From Saccopteryx bilineata (taxonomy: Eukaryota > Chordata > Mammalia > Chiroptera > Emballonuridae): a DNA stretch of 64,000 nt. Made by a program: the position numbers and the translations under genes. This document shows positions 11,226-21,691 of this stretch, piece by piece. The stretch lies in the NCBI RefSeq assembly GCF_036850765.1, contig NC_089493.1, positions 8,991,632-9,055,631 on the forward strand. Reading direction: 5' to 3'. Positions within the stretch are counted from its first letter, which is position 1. Each line of letters starts with the position of its first letter. The notes under the pieces were generated by a model that was not told the DNA's origin, made no database searches, and worked only from the letters and a program-made list of their open reading frames with translations.

Positions 11226-11262
11226 GCTGGGGGCTGGGGGCTGGGGGTTGGGGGCTGGGGCC
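11221..11262. repeat. GGGGGCT repeat with G-quadruplex pattern
   Basis: Five G runs of four or five bases, separated by CT or TT, fit the intramolecular quadruplex pattern with 2-nt loops. Confidence 0.85.
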
Positions 11263-12299
11263 GGCCAGATGGATTAGATAAGGGCCCGCCTTTCTCAGAC
11301 GCGGCAGGCCCTCCGACGTGGGTTCGAGTACACTGTTGGATATTCCTGCTTCGGGTCTGGGAGCTGTCTGTCTTTAGGGTACTCTGCAGAGTTCCCACAG
11401 GCCCGTTCTGTAGTTCAGGGGCCCCCCAGAGCCCCGCGTGGGGAGGGACTGCCTCTCCTTCCCTCACAGGGGATTTTCTTTCCAGTGAGCCCATGGGGAG
11501 TGAGCGTGTTTGGGAAGCGGGTGCCTCCTCCCCCATCCGTGCCCTTGTACACCTCCTCTAAGAACATGCTGCCGGTTGGGACTGGCTCAGCGCTGCCTCT
11601 GGCCCTTCCCCGGGCACACAGGGCTCCAGGTCTGCAGGTGCAGAGCAGGGGCCTCAGGTTCAAACGCCCACAGGCCCTGTCCAGGAGGCGGGCAGGAGCG
11701 GGGAGCGGATGTTGGGGCTGTGGGCGGTGGGCACGGTGGGCGCTGGAGGACCGAGGCCTCAGCTGACGGGCTGCGTGTGACCTGGCCGGGGGGCTGAAGC
11801 CCAGTCTGGCCAGAGCTGCCTGCACTTCTAGAGAAGCTGGGACTCTGAATTCCCACCTGAAATATTTCAATCTTTAAAATATTGACTCTTTTAAAAAATT
11901 CTTGTGATGAACGTGTTGGTCCATGGGTTCCGACTGAGACCGCTGCATGCCGGTGGGAGCAGAGATGGGTCGCGACCTGGGGAGGGGCTTTAGCCCCGTG
12001 CTTCCTGCCTTTATGTAGGTGGGGCATCTTCTTAGAGACACAGGACCCTCCAGGGAATAGGGGCCAGGAGGAAAGGAGACCTTTCTGGGGCTGGTGGAAA
12101 CGCCCAGCCAGGTGGATCCTCCCCACATAGAGGCCGGGAGGCTGGACCCAACTGTGGTGCCGGCCACGCTTGACCACCAAGTAAAGAGGCCGCCCTTGGC
12201 TCTCTGTCCAGCATCTTACTGTGGTTCTCTGCTCAGCACACTCCTCTTCCTGCTCCTCCCTTCTCCTCCCCTCGCATCAGAGAGCTGGCTTTTGTTTTT
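11263..12299. other. unassigned GC-rich sequence
   Basis: Contains overlapping open frames on both strands (the longest 197 codons, minus strand, 11587-12180). None shows a recognisable domain or plausible exon structure. Confidence 0.5.
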
Positions 12300-13230
12300 T
12301 TCTTAGATGGACTACTGACATGAATGCTTTTTTCTCCCCAATTAATCATTTCATTTTGTAAACACTGTTCTTTCTTCTACCTCTTTTTCCTTTTTTAAAA
12401 TTTATTGTTTTTGTCCATTATTTAGCTTCTTAAACTGGACATATTATTCATTTAGTGGCCATCTTTATTGTTTAATCATGATTTAAAAAGAATGTTATGA
12501 GTTGTCCTATGAGTATGGCTTTGGCTGCTTCCCATGAATTTGATTAGTAGCATTCTTATAGTTGATTGCTTCTCAAATATCTACAATTTCAGTCTTGATA
12601 ATCTCTGATGGAAGAGTTGTGAGAAAGAGGGTTTTCTAAAATTTTCAAGTGGTTTGTGATTTTTTTTTTATAGTATGGTCAGGTAATGCAGCCTGTAAAA
12701 ATTCGATATCTAGGATTTATTGAGGTTTTATTTAAGGCTGAGAACATGACATCTGTAAATATTCCTTGGAATGTCTATTCCTTATAGAGTACAAAGAAAT
12801 AAAATGTATAATAAATGTAATATATTTTATATACACACATACACACACACATATACTTTTCTACTTATCTAAGGATTATCTTTCAATTTTTAGCAAACAG
12901 ATTAAAACCTGTATCTACCTATTAACATCAAGACTAGAAAAATAACTGTTTTTCTGGGTAAGATAAAACCTCTAGCACCCTTCCTTCCCCCATCCCTCTC
13001 CTTCCCACTTTTAGATTGTTATAATAATGAGAAATTTTAGTTCCAGATTATTACCTAGTCTTTTATGTCTTTTCTATTTTAAGTATTTTTCTAAACAGTT
13101 ATTAACCTTCCTAATCACGCTACAACCAATTTGTCAGCCATACCTTCGAATTTAACCGGTTTCACTGATTACACCAATATTTTCTATGACACATCTTTCT
13201 TTTCCTTGAATTATTTGATGGGATATGTTT
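12300..13230 (-). mobile_element. old L1 (HAL1/L1M-like) remnant
   Basis: A sudden AT-rich block in GC-rich surroundings. Phrases such as GTGGTTTGTGATTTTTTTTT, TAGTATGGTCAGGTAATGC and GGATTTATTGAGGTTTTATT follow reversed L1 ORF2 sequence. Stops are frequent and no useful frame remains. A TA/CA microsatellite sits at about 12818-12857. Confidence 0.5.
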
Positions 13231-13959
13231 CCTGTTTGGCTGGTGGTTGCGATCTCAGAGGTTCTGGAAAGACCCCCCCCCCTGGGAGCCTTCTGCCCGT
13301 GGTCAGGGTGTCACCCCTGTGCCCCTGGTCAGGGTGTCACCCCCGTAGGCACGTTCTAGGTGCACAGTGGGGGTCACCCTCCGGGCTGGGTTCAGTCTTT
13401 TTTCCTGGAGGGACTTTGAACTGGGTAGGGGAAACAAGCCACAATTCAGTGCTTTCCAGACCCTGAAAGCCCGAATCCACCCCCAGAGGCCCTGGGCTGG
13501 GAGTCTATTCTCCTGAGGCTCTGGGTCCCCAGGAAGAGGATGTTGGTCAGTTCCGAGACAAGGTGGCAGGGGCAGGTTTGGGACCCCAAACTGCTCGGGC
13601 GTGGGGACTCAAAGGAGAGGTCTGGGGAGGGTGACGTTAGAGTTCAGAGCGGAGATGGGGCCGGAGTGTCTCTCAGAAACCGCTTCGCCAAGGCGGTCTG
13701 CCTCGAAGTGCGGCCGGGGGCCCACCTGCTTCGAAATCCCGAGATGTTAGCCATTCTTTGGGTACCCAGCCCTCCACGTTGGAGTCCCGGGGTGGGGGGG
13801 AGGCCTGGCATCTGAGTGGGGGAAGAACCTCCAGGGGACTCCAGGTCACCACAAAATTTGGAAATGAGTGGTCTTTCCCGGTCAGGGACCCTACAGGAAG
13901 GAGGGGCGGGACGTGGCGTCACGGGTACAGATCATCTCACTGACGGACACAGAGGCCGC
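13231..13959. other. unassigned sequence with short direct repeat
   Basis: The phrase CTGGTCAGGGTGTCACCCC recurs within 13297-13345 as a small tandem duplication. A C run lies at about 13272-13281. No gene is recognised. Confidence 0.5.
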
Positions 13960-14055
13960 GGGGCTGCGGCGGTGCCAACACTCAGACTGCTGAGCTCGTT
14001 TTCAGAGGTGGACCCATGAGGCTCGCCCGAGGTCGCTCAGCTAGCTTGTGGGTTT
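13960..14055 (-). mobile_element. MIR fragment
   Basis: TTTTCAGAGGTGGACCCATG, then GAGGTCGCTCAGCTAGCTTG, resembles reversed MIR core. Confidence 0.4.
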
Positions 14056-14190
14056 GGATCGGGGTCTGGAGGCCAGTTCTCTGCGTGCCCCCCCCTCATA
14101 GCGCCCACTGGCCACAGAGATCGGAGAGGCCCAAGGCGCTGGGGGTGGGTGGGGTGGAGAGCCTGGGCCTGCAGTGTGCCAGGGCTCCCG

Positions 14191-14204
14191 CCCCCCCCCC
14201 CCCC
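14191..14204. repeat. poly-C run
   Basis: Fourteen C in a row, prone to sequencing and length error. Confidence 0.9.
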
Positions 14205-14389
14205 TTGCACGGCTCAGGAACATGAGCACGGGGATGCTGGAGGTGCCCTTTCTCCGGGGGCCCCCAAGCTGCAGTGCCCCCAAGTCTGCAGGGCAAAGAC
14301 TATACCAGGCCCTTTTTCCTGGCCCTGTAGGCTGTCTGTTAGCTGGGCACTCGCAGTGAGCCTGGCGCCTGCATCCTCCACACCTGCCC

Positions 14390-14520
14390 CTGAGTTCACC
14401 TTCACCGTGAGTCTCAGAGAGAGAAAGGATGAGCCCCACCATGTAGTTGAGAAAGCTGAGGCTCCGAGAGTGTCTCTGGCCGATACACAGTCAGAATCGG
14501 AACCCAGAGCCCATGTTTGT
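14390..14520 (-). mobile_element. MIR fragment
   Basis: TAGTTGAGAAAGCTGAGGCT, then CGATACACAGTCAGAATCGG, is the reversed MIR core and adjoining part. Confidence 0.5.
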
Positions 14521-14999
14521 TCCAGCCTGCTCTGTGTTGTGATGATTTGGGGGTGAGGACATTTTCCTAGCATCCAGAACCCTACAGATCCCACTTGGAT
14601 GACAGAGCCAAAGAAACACCCAACTCCTTGGGTTGGTTTTAGAAAGTGTGTTTGGATGAAAGAGTTGTAGACATTGAGCCCAGAGCGAACCCATAAAGAC
14701 TAGAATTATCAGTCCAACTCCGAGTAATAGAAAGTGGACCATTGCTCAGTGGGAGGAGTTTAGCTTCAATCTAAAGAAGAAAATTTTAACAGTACAACTC
14801 TCCCGAGATGAAATGAGCTGCCTTGTAAAGTAGTGAGCTCTCCGTTCCTGGAAGCATGCACACTGAGATGAGTCCTCAGGAGTTCGGGGAGTCCTGGCCT
14901 GGGAGGGCATCGGAAGTGATGCACTTTGGCTATCAAGTCTCAGTAAGTTCTGATTATTTGACCCATGGCCCTGAACAACTCTAAGTGCCTCCTGACTCC
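14521..14999. other. unassigned sequence
   Basis: No repeat family or coding frame is recognised. Confidence 0.45.
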
Positions 15000-15480
15000 C
15001 TGAAGCATCATGCAAGTTTGCTGTGTGCTTTTTCCTTAAATAGAATTGCAGTTCTGGTTTACAGAAAAATTGAATGGAAAGTACAGAGATTTCTGATATA
15101 CTTACAACCCCCCCCAATGCCCAGTCTCCCTCACTATCAACACCCCCCGCCCTGAGTGGTACATTTATTACAATCGATGAACTGACATTGGCCCATCCTT
15201 TCCACCCAAAGCCCATAGTTTGCATTAGGGCCCACTTTTAGTGTACCATCTATGGGTTTGGAAAAATGTAAAATGACAAATGTCCGCCATTGTGGCATTA
15301 TACAGAGTCTTTTTACTGCCCTAAAAACCTCTGTGCTCACCTGTTCACCCCACCCTCCCCCAGCCTCTGCCAACCACTGCTCTGGTACTGTCTCCATAGT
15401 TTTGCCTTTTCCAAAAAATCATATAATTGAAACCCTAAGCATGTAGCATTTTCAGTCTGGCTTATTTCACATTGTGATAG
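15000..15480 (-). mobile_element. L1M 3'-end fragment
   Basis: TGTACCATCTATGGGTTTGG, ATGTCCGCCATTGTGGCATT, ACTGCCCTAAAAACCTCTGT and CTCCATAGTTTTGCCTTTTC follow the reversed 3' untranslated end of mammalian L1M (L1MA/MB-like) elements. Non-coding. Confidence 0.7.
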
Positions 15481-15509
15481 ACTTTGCTTTTAGCGCCTGC
15501 TCTGTGACC

Positions 15510-15612
15510 AACATTCATTTATCCATCCATCTACCCACCCATCCACCCACCCATCCATCCGCTCGTCCTTCCGTTCGTCCATCCATTCGTCCATCCACAC
15601 ATCTAACCTACC
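15510..15612. repeat. short CATC array
   Basis: About 90 bp of CATC, CACC and CGTC units. It runs directly into an L2 3' tail on its right. Confidence 0.9.
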
Positions 15613-15716
15613 TGTCATTCAACAAATGCTGCAGGGCCCGCTTTGTGGCAGCACGGTTGTCACTGCGGGGGAGACAGCTGTGAATGGACAGAGAAGATCT
15701 CCCCTCACTCTGAAAA
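15613..15716 (-). mobile_element. L2 3' end adjoining the CATC array
   Basis: CATTCAACAAATGCTGCAGG, CGCTTTGTGGCAGCACGGTT and ACAGCTGTGAATGGACAGAG line up in order with the reversed L2 3' end. The tail faces the CATC array. Confidence 0.6.
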
Positions 15717-16594
15717 CCAGTCCCCTGCTGGGCCTGCAGGACACTCTCTCTTACCACGGCTGGGCTCCTTGCTGACCTGCATCGGCACAGGTGAGGGGGC
15801 AGCCCTTCGCGCCGTTCTCAGGCCCCTCTGAACCTTTATGCAGACACAGTGTGGTAGCCGAGACCAGGCTGCACGGCTGTCTCCCTGCTTGGTCCCATCA
15901 GCCGGCCTCTCCTGAATCTGGTCTAACCCCAAATGCTCAGTCCCACCATCATGCTCAGTTAACCGTCAGAACTACTCCTGCTTATCAGGGGCAGAGCCTG
16001 AGTCCCAGAGAGGTCGAGGCATCTTCCTGGACACGGAGCAGAGGGCTTCTAGGCTATCTCCATGCCCCGAGACTCAGTCTCCACATCTCTTCTGCAAGGA
16101 CCTGGGAGCCCATAACTGCAGGGTCTGTGAGTTCAGGGCAGAGCTGGGTTGAGACCCTGGGGCCCAGCCTGTCGGGTCAGCATGGGAGCCTTCTTATTTT
16201 CAGTGTTTTCCAAAACCCCTTCTCCTGGCCGTTCCCACCCTGCCCGACTCCTGCCCCAAGCAGGAGCAGGACAGCAGACTCCTTCAAGCTCGTGGGCTCC
16301 CAGCTGCGGAATGTTGCCATCACCTCCACTGCTGCTGACCCAGCAGGGCACAGAGGGTGTCCCTCTAGGAAAGGAGGAGGGCAGTGTCCCCTAGAGTCGC
16401 CGAGAGAAGGAATTAAGAGGTGGGGTTGTGCCAGGCCCTCTCTGCCCCACACCTGGGCCAAAGCTCCTGCTTCCTGTGGGCTGGAGGGAGCCAGAGGCAG
16501 CCTGTGACTCAGGGAGGCACATTCTGACCTGCCCGGGAGAGTGACGCCCGGCGTCCGCCCCCACCGGGCCCCTGAAACTACCTGCCCTCAGCAG
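15717..16594. other. mostly unassigned, with small MIR trace
   Basis: A reversed MIR core trace (CCTGAGTCCCAGAGAGGTCG) lies at about 15978-16025. The 238-codon plus-strand open frame at 15791-16507 crosses it and shows no domain, so it is not called. Confidence 0.5.
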
Positions 16595-16765
16595 TTCTAG
16601 TAACGATGGCCGCTTATTGAGCGCCGGCTGCATACGGAGGTGACGCTTCGGAGGAGCGAACCCATTTGCACCTTTGCACCACCCTCCAGGTCACCTTTAC
16701 AGTTCAAGAAATGAGGAAAACTGTGGTGAAAAATGTCACGCAGGGGTTGGAAACAGAGCTGAGAC
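16595..16765 (-). mobile_element. MIR SINE
   Basis: CCGCTTATTGAGCGCCGGCT, CACCCTCCAGGTCACCTTTA and AGTTCAAGAAATGAGGAAAA follow the reversed MIR from tail to core. Confidence 0.6.
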
Positions 16766-16954
16766 TCCACCTCAGGGCTGGAGGGAAAGCCCACGCTCTT
16801 AATCCCTCTGTCTTGCGACAGAGGTGGCGGCGGCAGGGTGTGGGGACACAAGAAGCCAGCCTGAGTTAAAATCACCACCCCAGTACCCATCAGATGACAC
16901 TTACAAACTGCTCCCCCCCCCCGTCTGCCTGAACCCCTGTCACCCCAGGAAGTG
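16766..16954. other. unassigned spacer with C run
   Basis: Contains a run of about ten C at 16913-16922. No further feature is seen. Confidence 0.5.
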
Positions 16955-17085
16955 GGTCAGCAGGGTACTTTGCACACAGAGAAACTGAGGCTCAGAGACA
17001 TCGAGTATGCCCACGGTCACACAGGGCACGAGTGGCTGCAGGGTTGTGAGTGAAGGGCCGGGTTCTGGGGTTCGAACCACATCCA
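16955..17085 (-). mobile_element. MIR SINE
   Basis: AGAAACTGAGGCTCAGAGAC, CCACGGTCACACAGGGCACG and GTTCTGGGGTTCGAACC give the reversed MIR core and tRNA-like head. Confidence 0.6.
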
Positions 17086-17965
17086 CACCTCTCTCGGACC
17101 AGAGCTCTCTGCCCAAGGCGTCCACCCAGAGTATAAACATCTACTCAAGCCCGTACTGACTGGCTCACACAGACGCACACACGCCTGTCTGTCGCCCCGA
17201 GTCAGGGAGAAGACAGACCCACAACCAGCAGGACAATTCCTCTTGCCGGGCGCCCTTCTTGTCACTTGTCAGGACTAGGAAGGAAGGGAACTTTCTCCAA
17301 ACTCCTCAGGACCCGAGGGAAACTTTTGTCCCAGCCTGGGAATCAGTCCCTGCGACCCCCACCTGCCCACTTCCCTCTGTGTTGGGACTGACTGCCCGTC
17401 TCCCCAGCGAAGGCGAGGGGCCTGGACCCGCCCCCGCCGGGCACCCACCTTGTCCGGAGGGAACTGTGTGGGCACTTCGGTCGCTCCCTTGTTCAGCATC
17501 CAGCAGGACGGCCCGCTGTCCCCTTCTCTCCGAGAAGGCGCCAGCCAGTAGAGCTGGAGTGGTGGCAGGAACAGCTCATCTTTCAAGGGCTGGGCTGTGA
17601 TGTCATCGCCTTCCTGGGCACTTCCTCCACCTCCAGCCCAGCCCTGGACGCCTGTCCAGGGCTCTGAGCCAAGCCGGCTGCAGCTTCTAAAACCGGGACC
17701 ACAGGGGCCAGGTGGGGTGGCTGCGGCCGCCCCCGTCCCCGTCGGGTTTCTGAGCTCTAAGACCTCCGCGAGCTCCACGGAGGATTTCCAGGTCAGTCCA
17801 AGGAATGCTCTGCTGTTGTGCAGACCGTGGCTGCCTGTACGAGTCTTGGAGCAGCAAATGTGTTGCGGGCTTCGACCAGGCAGTGCCAGATTTCAGTCCC
17901 CGTGCCGTCCCCTCCCCGGCCTGAGCAATGGAGCAGACTGTGACAAGTCCTGGACGGGTGTGTTG
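17086..17965. other. unassigned GC-rich sequence
   Basis: Open frames up to 167 codons overlap on both strands with no known domain. No repeat is recognised. Confidence 0.5.
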
Positions 17966-18190
17966 AGGGTTAATTAATAGTTGAGGAAGAGAGTGAAGAA
18001 ATGAAATGCAGTCACCACAGTCAATCTGCTAAATTACTCCAATCAGGTAGATTGAGGCACAAAGAATCGATTTAATTCTTGTTTTAACTAGCCTGGCAAC
18101 TGAAATGTCTGAACCTTCCAGTCCTGCCTGGATACGCATAAAACCTCCAGGTAATCATCTGATTACCCTCTAAAAGTCTAGGGGACACTG
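17966..18190. other. TAAT-rich unique patch, possible regulatory DNA
   Basis: An AT-rich unique patch in GC-rich surroundings. It contains TTAATTAA (17970-17977), ATCGATTTAATTC, GCATAAAAC and the palindrome at 18150-18167, all homeodomain-like cores. It ends at the CACCTG minisatellite. The regulatory role is inferred from motif density only. Confidence 0.2.
18150..18167. repeat. perfect inverted repeat of TAATC half-sites
   Basis: GGTAATC and its exact reverse complement GATTACC are separated by ATCT. TAATC is the core preferred by K50 homeodomain proteins (Otx, Pitx and Gsc classes), but the spacing is wider than the classical P3 dimer site. Confidence 0.8.
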
Positions 18191-18201
18191 TTCACCTGTC
18201 A

Positions 18202-18872
18202 GGACCACCTGACACCCAGTATGCAAACCACCTGACATCTGGGTATCTAGACCACCTGACACCCAGTATGCAAACCACCTGACATCTGGGTATCTAGACC
18301 ACCTGACACCCAGTATGCAAACCACCTGACACCCAGTATCCAGACCACCTGACACCCAGTATCTAGACCACCTGACACCCAGTATCCAGACCACCTGGCA
18401 TCCAGGTATTCAGACCACCTGACACCCAGTATCCAGACCACCTGACACCCAGTATCCAGACCACCTGGCATCCAGTATCCAGACCACCTGGCATCCAGTA
18501 TGCAAACCACCTGACACCCAGTATCCAGACCACCTGGCATCCAGTATCCAGACCACCTGACACCCAGTATCCAGACCACCTGACACCCAGTATCCAGACC
18601 ACCTGGCATCCAGTATGCAAACCACCTGACACCCAGTATCCAGACCACCTGATGCCCAGTATCCAGACCACCTGATGCCCAGTATCCAGACCACCTGACA
18701 CCCAGTATCCAGACCACCTGATGCCCAGTATCCAGACCACCTGATGCCCAGTATCCAGACCACCTGACACCCAGTATCCAGACCACCTGGCATCCAGGTA
18801 TTCAGACCACCTGACACCCAGTATGCAAACCACCTGACACCCAGTATCCAGACCACCTGATGCCCAGCATCC
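18202..18872. repeat. 23-bp minisatellite, about 29 units, most with CACCTG
   Basis: The unit reads approximately CCACCTGACACCCAGTATC plus CAGA. Variants include GACATCTGGGTATCTAG, GATGCCCAG and GGCATCCAG. The left end shows a two-unit (47-bp) higher-order pattern. Because 23 is not a multiple of three and the unit lacks stops on the minus strand, all three minus frames are open and share one 23-residue cyclic peptide. Those frames (up to 221 codons) are not genes. Confidence 0.97.
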
Positions 18873-19834
18873 TGACTTCTGGTCATCAAAGGATGACCAT
18901 CTAGGATCAGTCCAGACAAAGGCTAAGAACGCAGAACTGGTTCTTCTCAAGCATGTACTTGACTGTAAGAACTCCTCGCTTTTCTCTCTTCTTCGGGACA
19001 CTCTGGGTATTATTTTTCCAGTTGGCAAACCCTAGGTCTCTTGAATAAATCTTTATCATTGGTTTTCAGCCAAAGATTCCAGACTCTCTTTGTGTTCATC
19101 CAACACAGTCCCGACAGGTATATAACCTTTACTCTGAGTCAGGCACCTTCCCAACCACACAAATGCACTAACACAGTGGGTCCCCCAGGCCGCCTGGCTC
19201 CGAAGTCCGTGTTCTCGCCCACTCTGCTGTCCTCTTTTCCAATCAAACGAAATAACAGATGTGTCCTTCCCTCTGGCACCCTCCATACGTGAGTAAATCT
19301 GTCTAGTACAACATTCATTGCTTATCATAACTTGTTTTTCCTCCGTGGTTGTTTTGTGCCTGTGTGTGGGCGTAGACGGTGGGCATTTACACAGAAGGTT
19401 CAGGGAGAGCGATGAATGTTTTTAAGCCACGTATGGCTCCCAAGGGACGATGACAGCGGACACTCAAAAGTATTTTCAGAGACTGAACCCCTTTCCGTGT
19501 CCCGTTTTCTGGTGACACGAAGGGTCTTGGCCTCCCAGACCCAGCCGTTTCTTTGGGGAGGCTGGGCTATGGCTTCCTCTCACTTCTGCACTGCTTGGCA
19601 TTCCTGGCTTCTCTCTGGAGGCGTGCGGACAACTCACAGCACTTAGCGCTCCCGGAAGCCGAGAAGCTGCAACATGTAGGGGCTTTCACCCTCTGAAAGC
19701 CTTTCCTTCCGACGAGAGCAAGTGAGTGGGTCCGGAGGAGCGGAGACCAGACAGCAGGGTCGGAACCCCGGCTGCTGGCTCCTCTCCTCTTGTAACCTCT
19801 CTGATCCAGGTACAAACCAGGGATGAAGTCAGAC
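18873..19834. other. unassigned sequence
   Basis: No gene or clear repeat. Short open frames on both strands. Confidence 0.45.
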
Positions 19835-19995
19835 TCCATCATCATACAGATGGGGAAACTGAGTCCCAGGAGCGTTCATGGGGAGGCCTGGGATCTAGGC
19901 CTGGTGTGGCTGTAACAAACTAGTCACGTGGACTTGAGTCAAGTCCCTTCCTGACCTGGGTGCCTCAGCTGACAGCTCTGCACACTGGCCATTCA
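19835..19995. mobile_element. two abutting MIR traces in opposite directions
   Basis: CAGATGGGGAAACTGAGTCC (about 19849-19868) is reversed MIR core. ACTTGAGTCAAGTCCCTTCC followed by GTGCCTCAGCTGAC (about 19931-19975) is sense MIR core. Confidence 0.45.
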
Positions 19996-20336
19996 ACCAC
20001 ATTGGGGTGCCCTAACCGGAGGGTCCTGACTTTCCAGGTGTGGACAGAGCACTGTAGGTAAGCTGCTCAGGGTCCACGGCCCCCTAAAATGGTATAGAGA
20101 ATGATGTGTATGTGCTTTTCCAGTAGAGACGATCTAGAACCTTCATCAAATTAATGAATGGCTCTTCTGTGAGCCAAAGCACATTGTGAGCCATCTGAAC
20201 AGACAGAGGCCTTGTGAAGTCCTTTCGTCTTGCCTGTTCAAAGCTCTGAACCCAGTGCTGATGCTTCTGTGAAGATTACTGACCGAGAAAGCTCCAGAAG
20301 GCACCCATCCATCTGCACACTTCTCTGTCCACCAAA

Positions 20337-20388
<52 letters not shown>

Positions 20389-20518
20389 CATCAACTCGTT
20401 GTTCCACTTAGTTGTGCCCTCATTGCTTGCTTCTGGTATGAGGGCCCTGACTGGGGATTGAACACGTGACCTTGGTGCACCAGGCAATGCTTGATCTACT
20501 GAGCAGCCAGCCAGGGCA
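20337..20518 (-). mobile_element. Ves-like tRNA-derived SINE
   Basis: Read on the minus strand, the head begins GCCCTGGCTGGCTGCTCAG (A box), followed by a B box (reverse of GGGGATTGAACACG, near 20453-20466) and a terminal CT microsatellite seen here as about 24 GA units. The order and (CT)n tail are those of bat Ves SINEs. No clear target-site duplication is seen. Confidence 0.75.
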
Positions 20519-20960
20519 ATAATATCGTTTTTAAAAAACTGCCTTGACCCAGTTTTGAAGTCCTGGCTGGGGGCCAGTCAGTTCTACTTGAGCAACTAAG
20601 TTCACGCTCCAGTCACTTCCCTTACTGGGCTCATACTTGGGACCACAACACACTGGCCCTAGTCATCATGGGGCCAGGTACCAAACAACTGTGGGTAGTC
20701 CCTACACTTTGAGCCTCCTGCAAATCAGCCAATCCACAGGGACCCTGAGAAGCCTGGCTAACCCCTCCTGACTGCAGGATGTAAACTGCTCCTGCAGTTC
20801 CAGCTCACTGTTGTCTTGCTCCTGGGTGCAAACCCCTATGTGGCTCTTCTTGAAGCCTTCTCTCATTTGGAACTAAAGTAACAAAAGGCTAGGCTCTGCA
20901 TCCAAGTGCCATTGGGCTGTGTCCTGAGATAAAAAGAATCTTTATATCTTATAAAATAAT
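20519..20960 (+). other. possible LTR-like segment, unconfirmed
   Basis: The stretch 20690-20885 has a U5-like flavour: CTGCAAATCAGCCAATCCAC, then TGTAAACTGCTCCTGCAG, TCTTGCTCCTGGGTGC and CTCTTCTTGAAGCCTTCTC. I see no paired terminus, polypurine tract or internal retroviral gene, so this is only a candidate solo LTR. Confidence 0.2.
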
Positions 20961-20964
20961 TACC

Positions 20965-21300
20965 CACTCCTCCATTCACCTACACTTGTATCCATCCACC
21001 CACCCATCCATCCAGCACCCATCCATCCACCAATCCAGCACCCATCTATCCACCATCCATCTGTCCATTCATCCATCCATCCATCACCCATCCATCCATC
21101 CATCCATCCATCACCCATCCATCCATCCATCTATCCACCCACCCATCCAGCAACCATCCATCTACCATCCATCCATCCATCCATCCACCCACTCATCCAT
21201 CCATCCACCCACTCATCCATCCATCCATCCATCCATCCATCCACCCACCTACCCATCCACTCACTTATCCATATAGCCCTTCATCTACTCACCCACCCAC
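20965..21300. repeat. CATC array, about 300 bp
   Basis: CATC units are interspersed with CACC, CAGCACC and CACTC. Open in plus frames, giving a spurious 96-codon frame. Confidence 0.95.
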
Positions 21301-21314
21301 TCTCCAGCCACTCA

Positions 21315-21430
21315 TCACTCTTTTATCAGACATCTACATAGCTGGAGTGTTCATTATTTGGAAGCAGTGAACGAATCAGGCACACTTCTGCCTGGGAGAG
21401 GCCCTGCACTGAAGACAGTTTCCCTGTTCG
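21315..21430 (-). mobile_element. probable L2 3' end beside the CATC array
   Basis: TTTTATCAGACATCTACATA, GAAGCAGTGAACGAATCAGG and TTCTGCCTGGGAGAGG weakly follow the reversed L2 3' end, on the same side of the array as at the other two CATC loci. Confidence 0.35.
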
Positions 21431-21691
21431 AGGCAGAGCCTGGATAGGAAACTGTTTCAAAGAAGAGCTCCTATGAACGCAGTAAACCCCCACTAATTTA
21501 TATCTGGATTAGCACATCTTTTGTACTTCATTTTTGCCATTTGAAAATTTAGTTAAACCCTTCCTGCAAAATCTCTGCAGCTACTGACTTATTTTATACC
21601 TCTCACCATTCGGGATGCTCGGCCGGGGTCGGCAGAGGCTCAGCCCTGCCGGGACGCCTGCTCCAGCCAGCGCAGCTGTGCTCAGCGAGGA
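21431..21691. other. unassigned sequence
   Basis: No repeat or gene is recognised. Confidence 0.4.

Noticed and set aside
15791..16507. 238-codon plus-strand open frame
   Set aside because: It crosses a MIR trace, shows no domain, and overlaps several other open frames of similar quality.
18202..18872. CRISPR-like array of direct repeats
   Set aside because: The units are contiguous variants of one 23-mer with no unique spacers, in a mammalian genome.
18170..19028. Four overlapping minus-strand frames of 74-221 codons with a repeating G-Y-W-V-S-G-G-L-D-T pattern
   Set aside because: They come from the 23-bp minisatellite, which reads open in all three minus frames. No signal peptide, start context or flanking exon.
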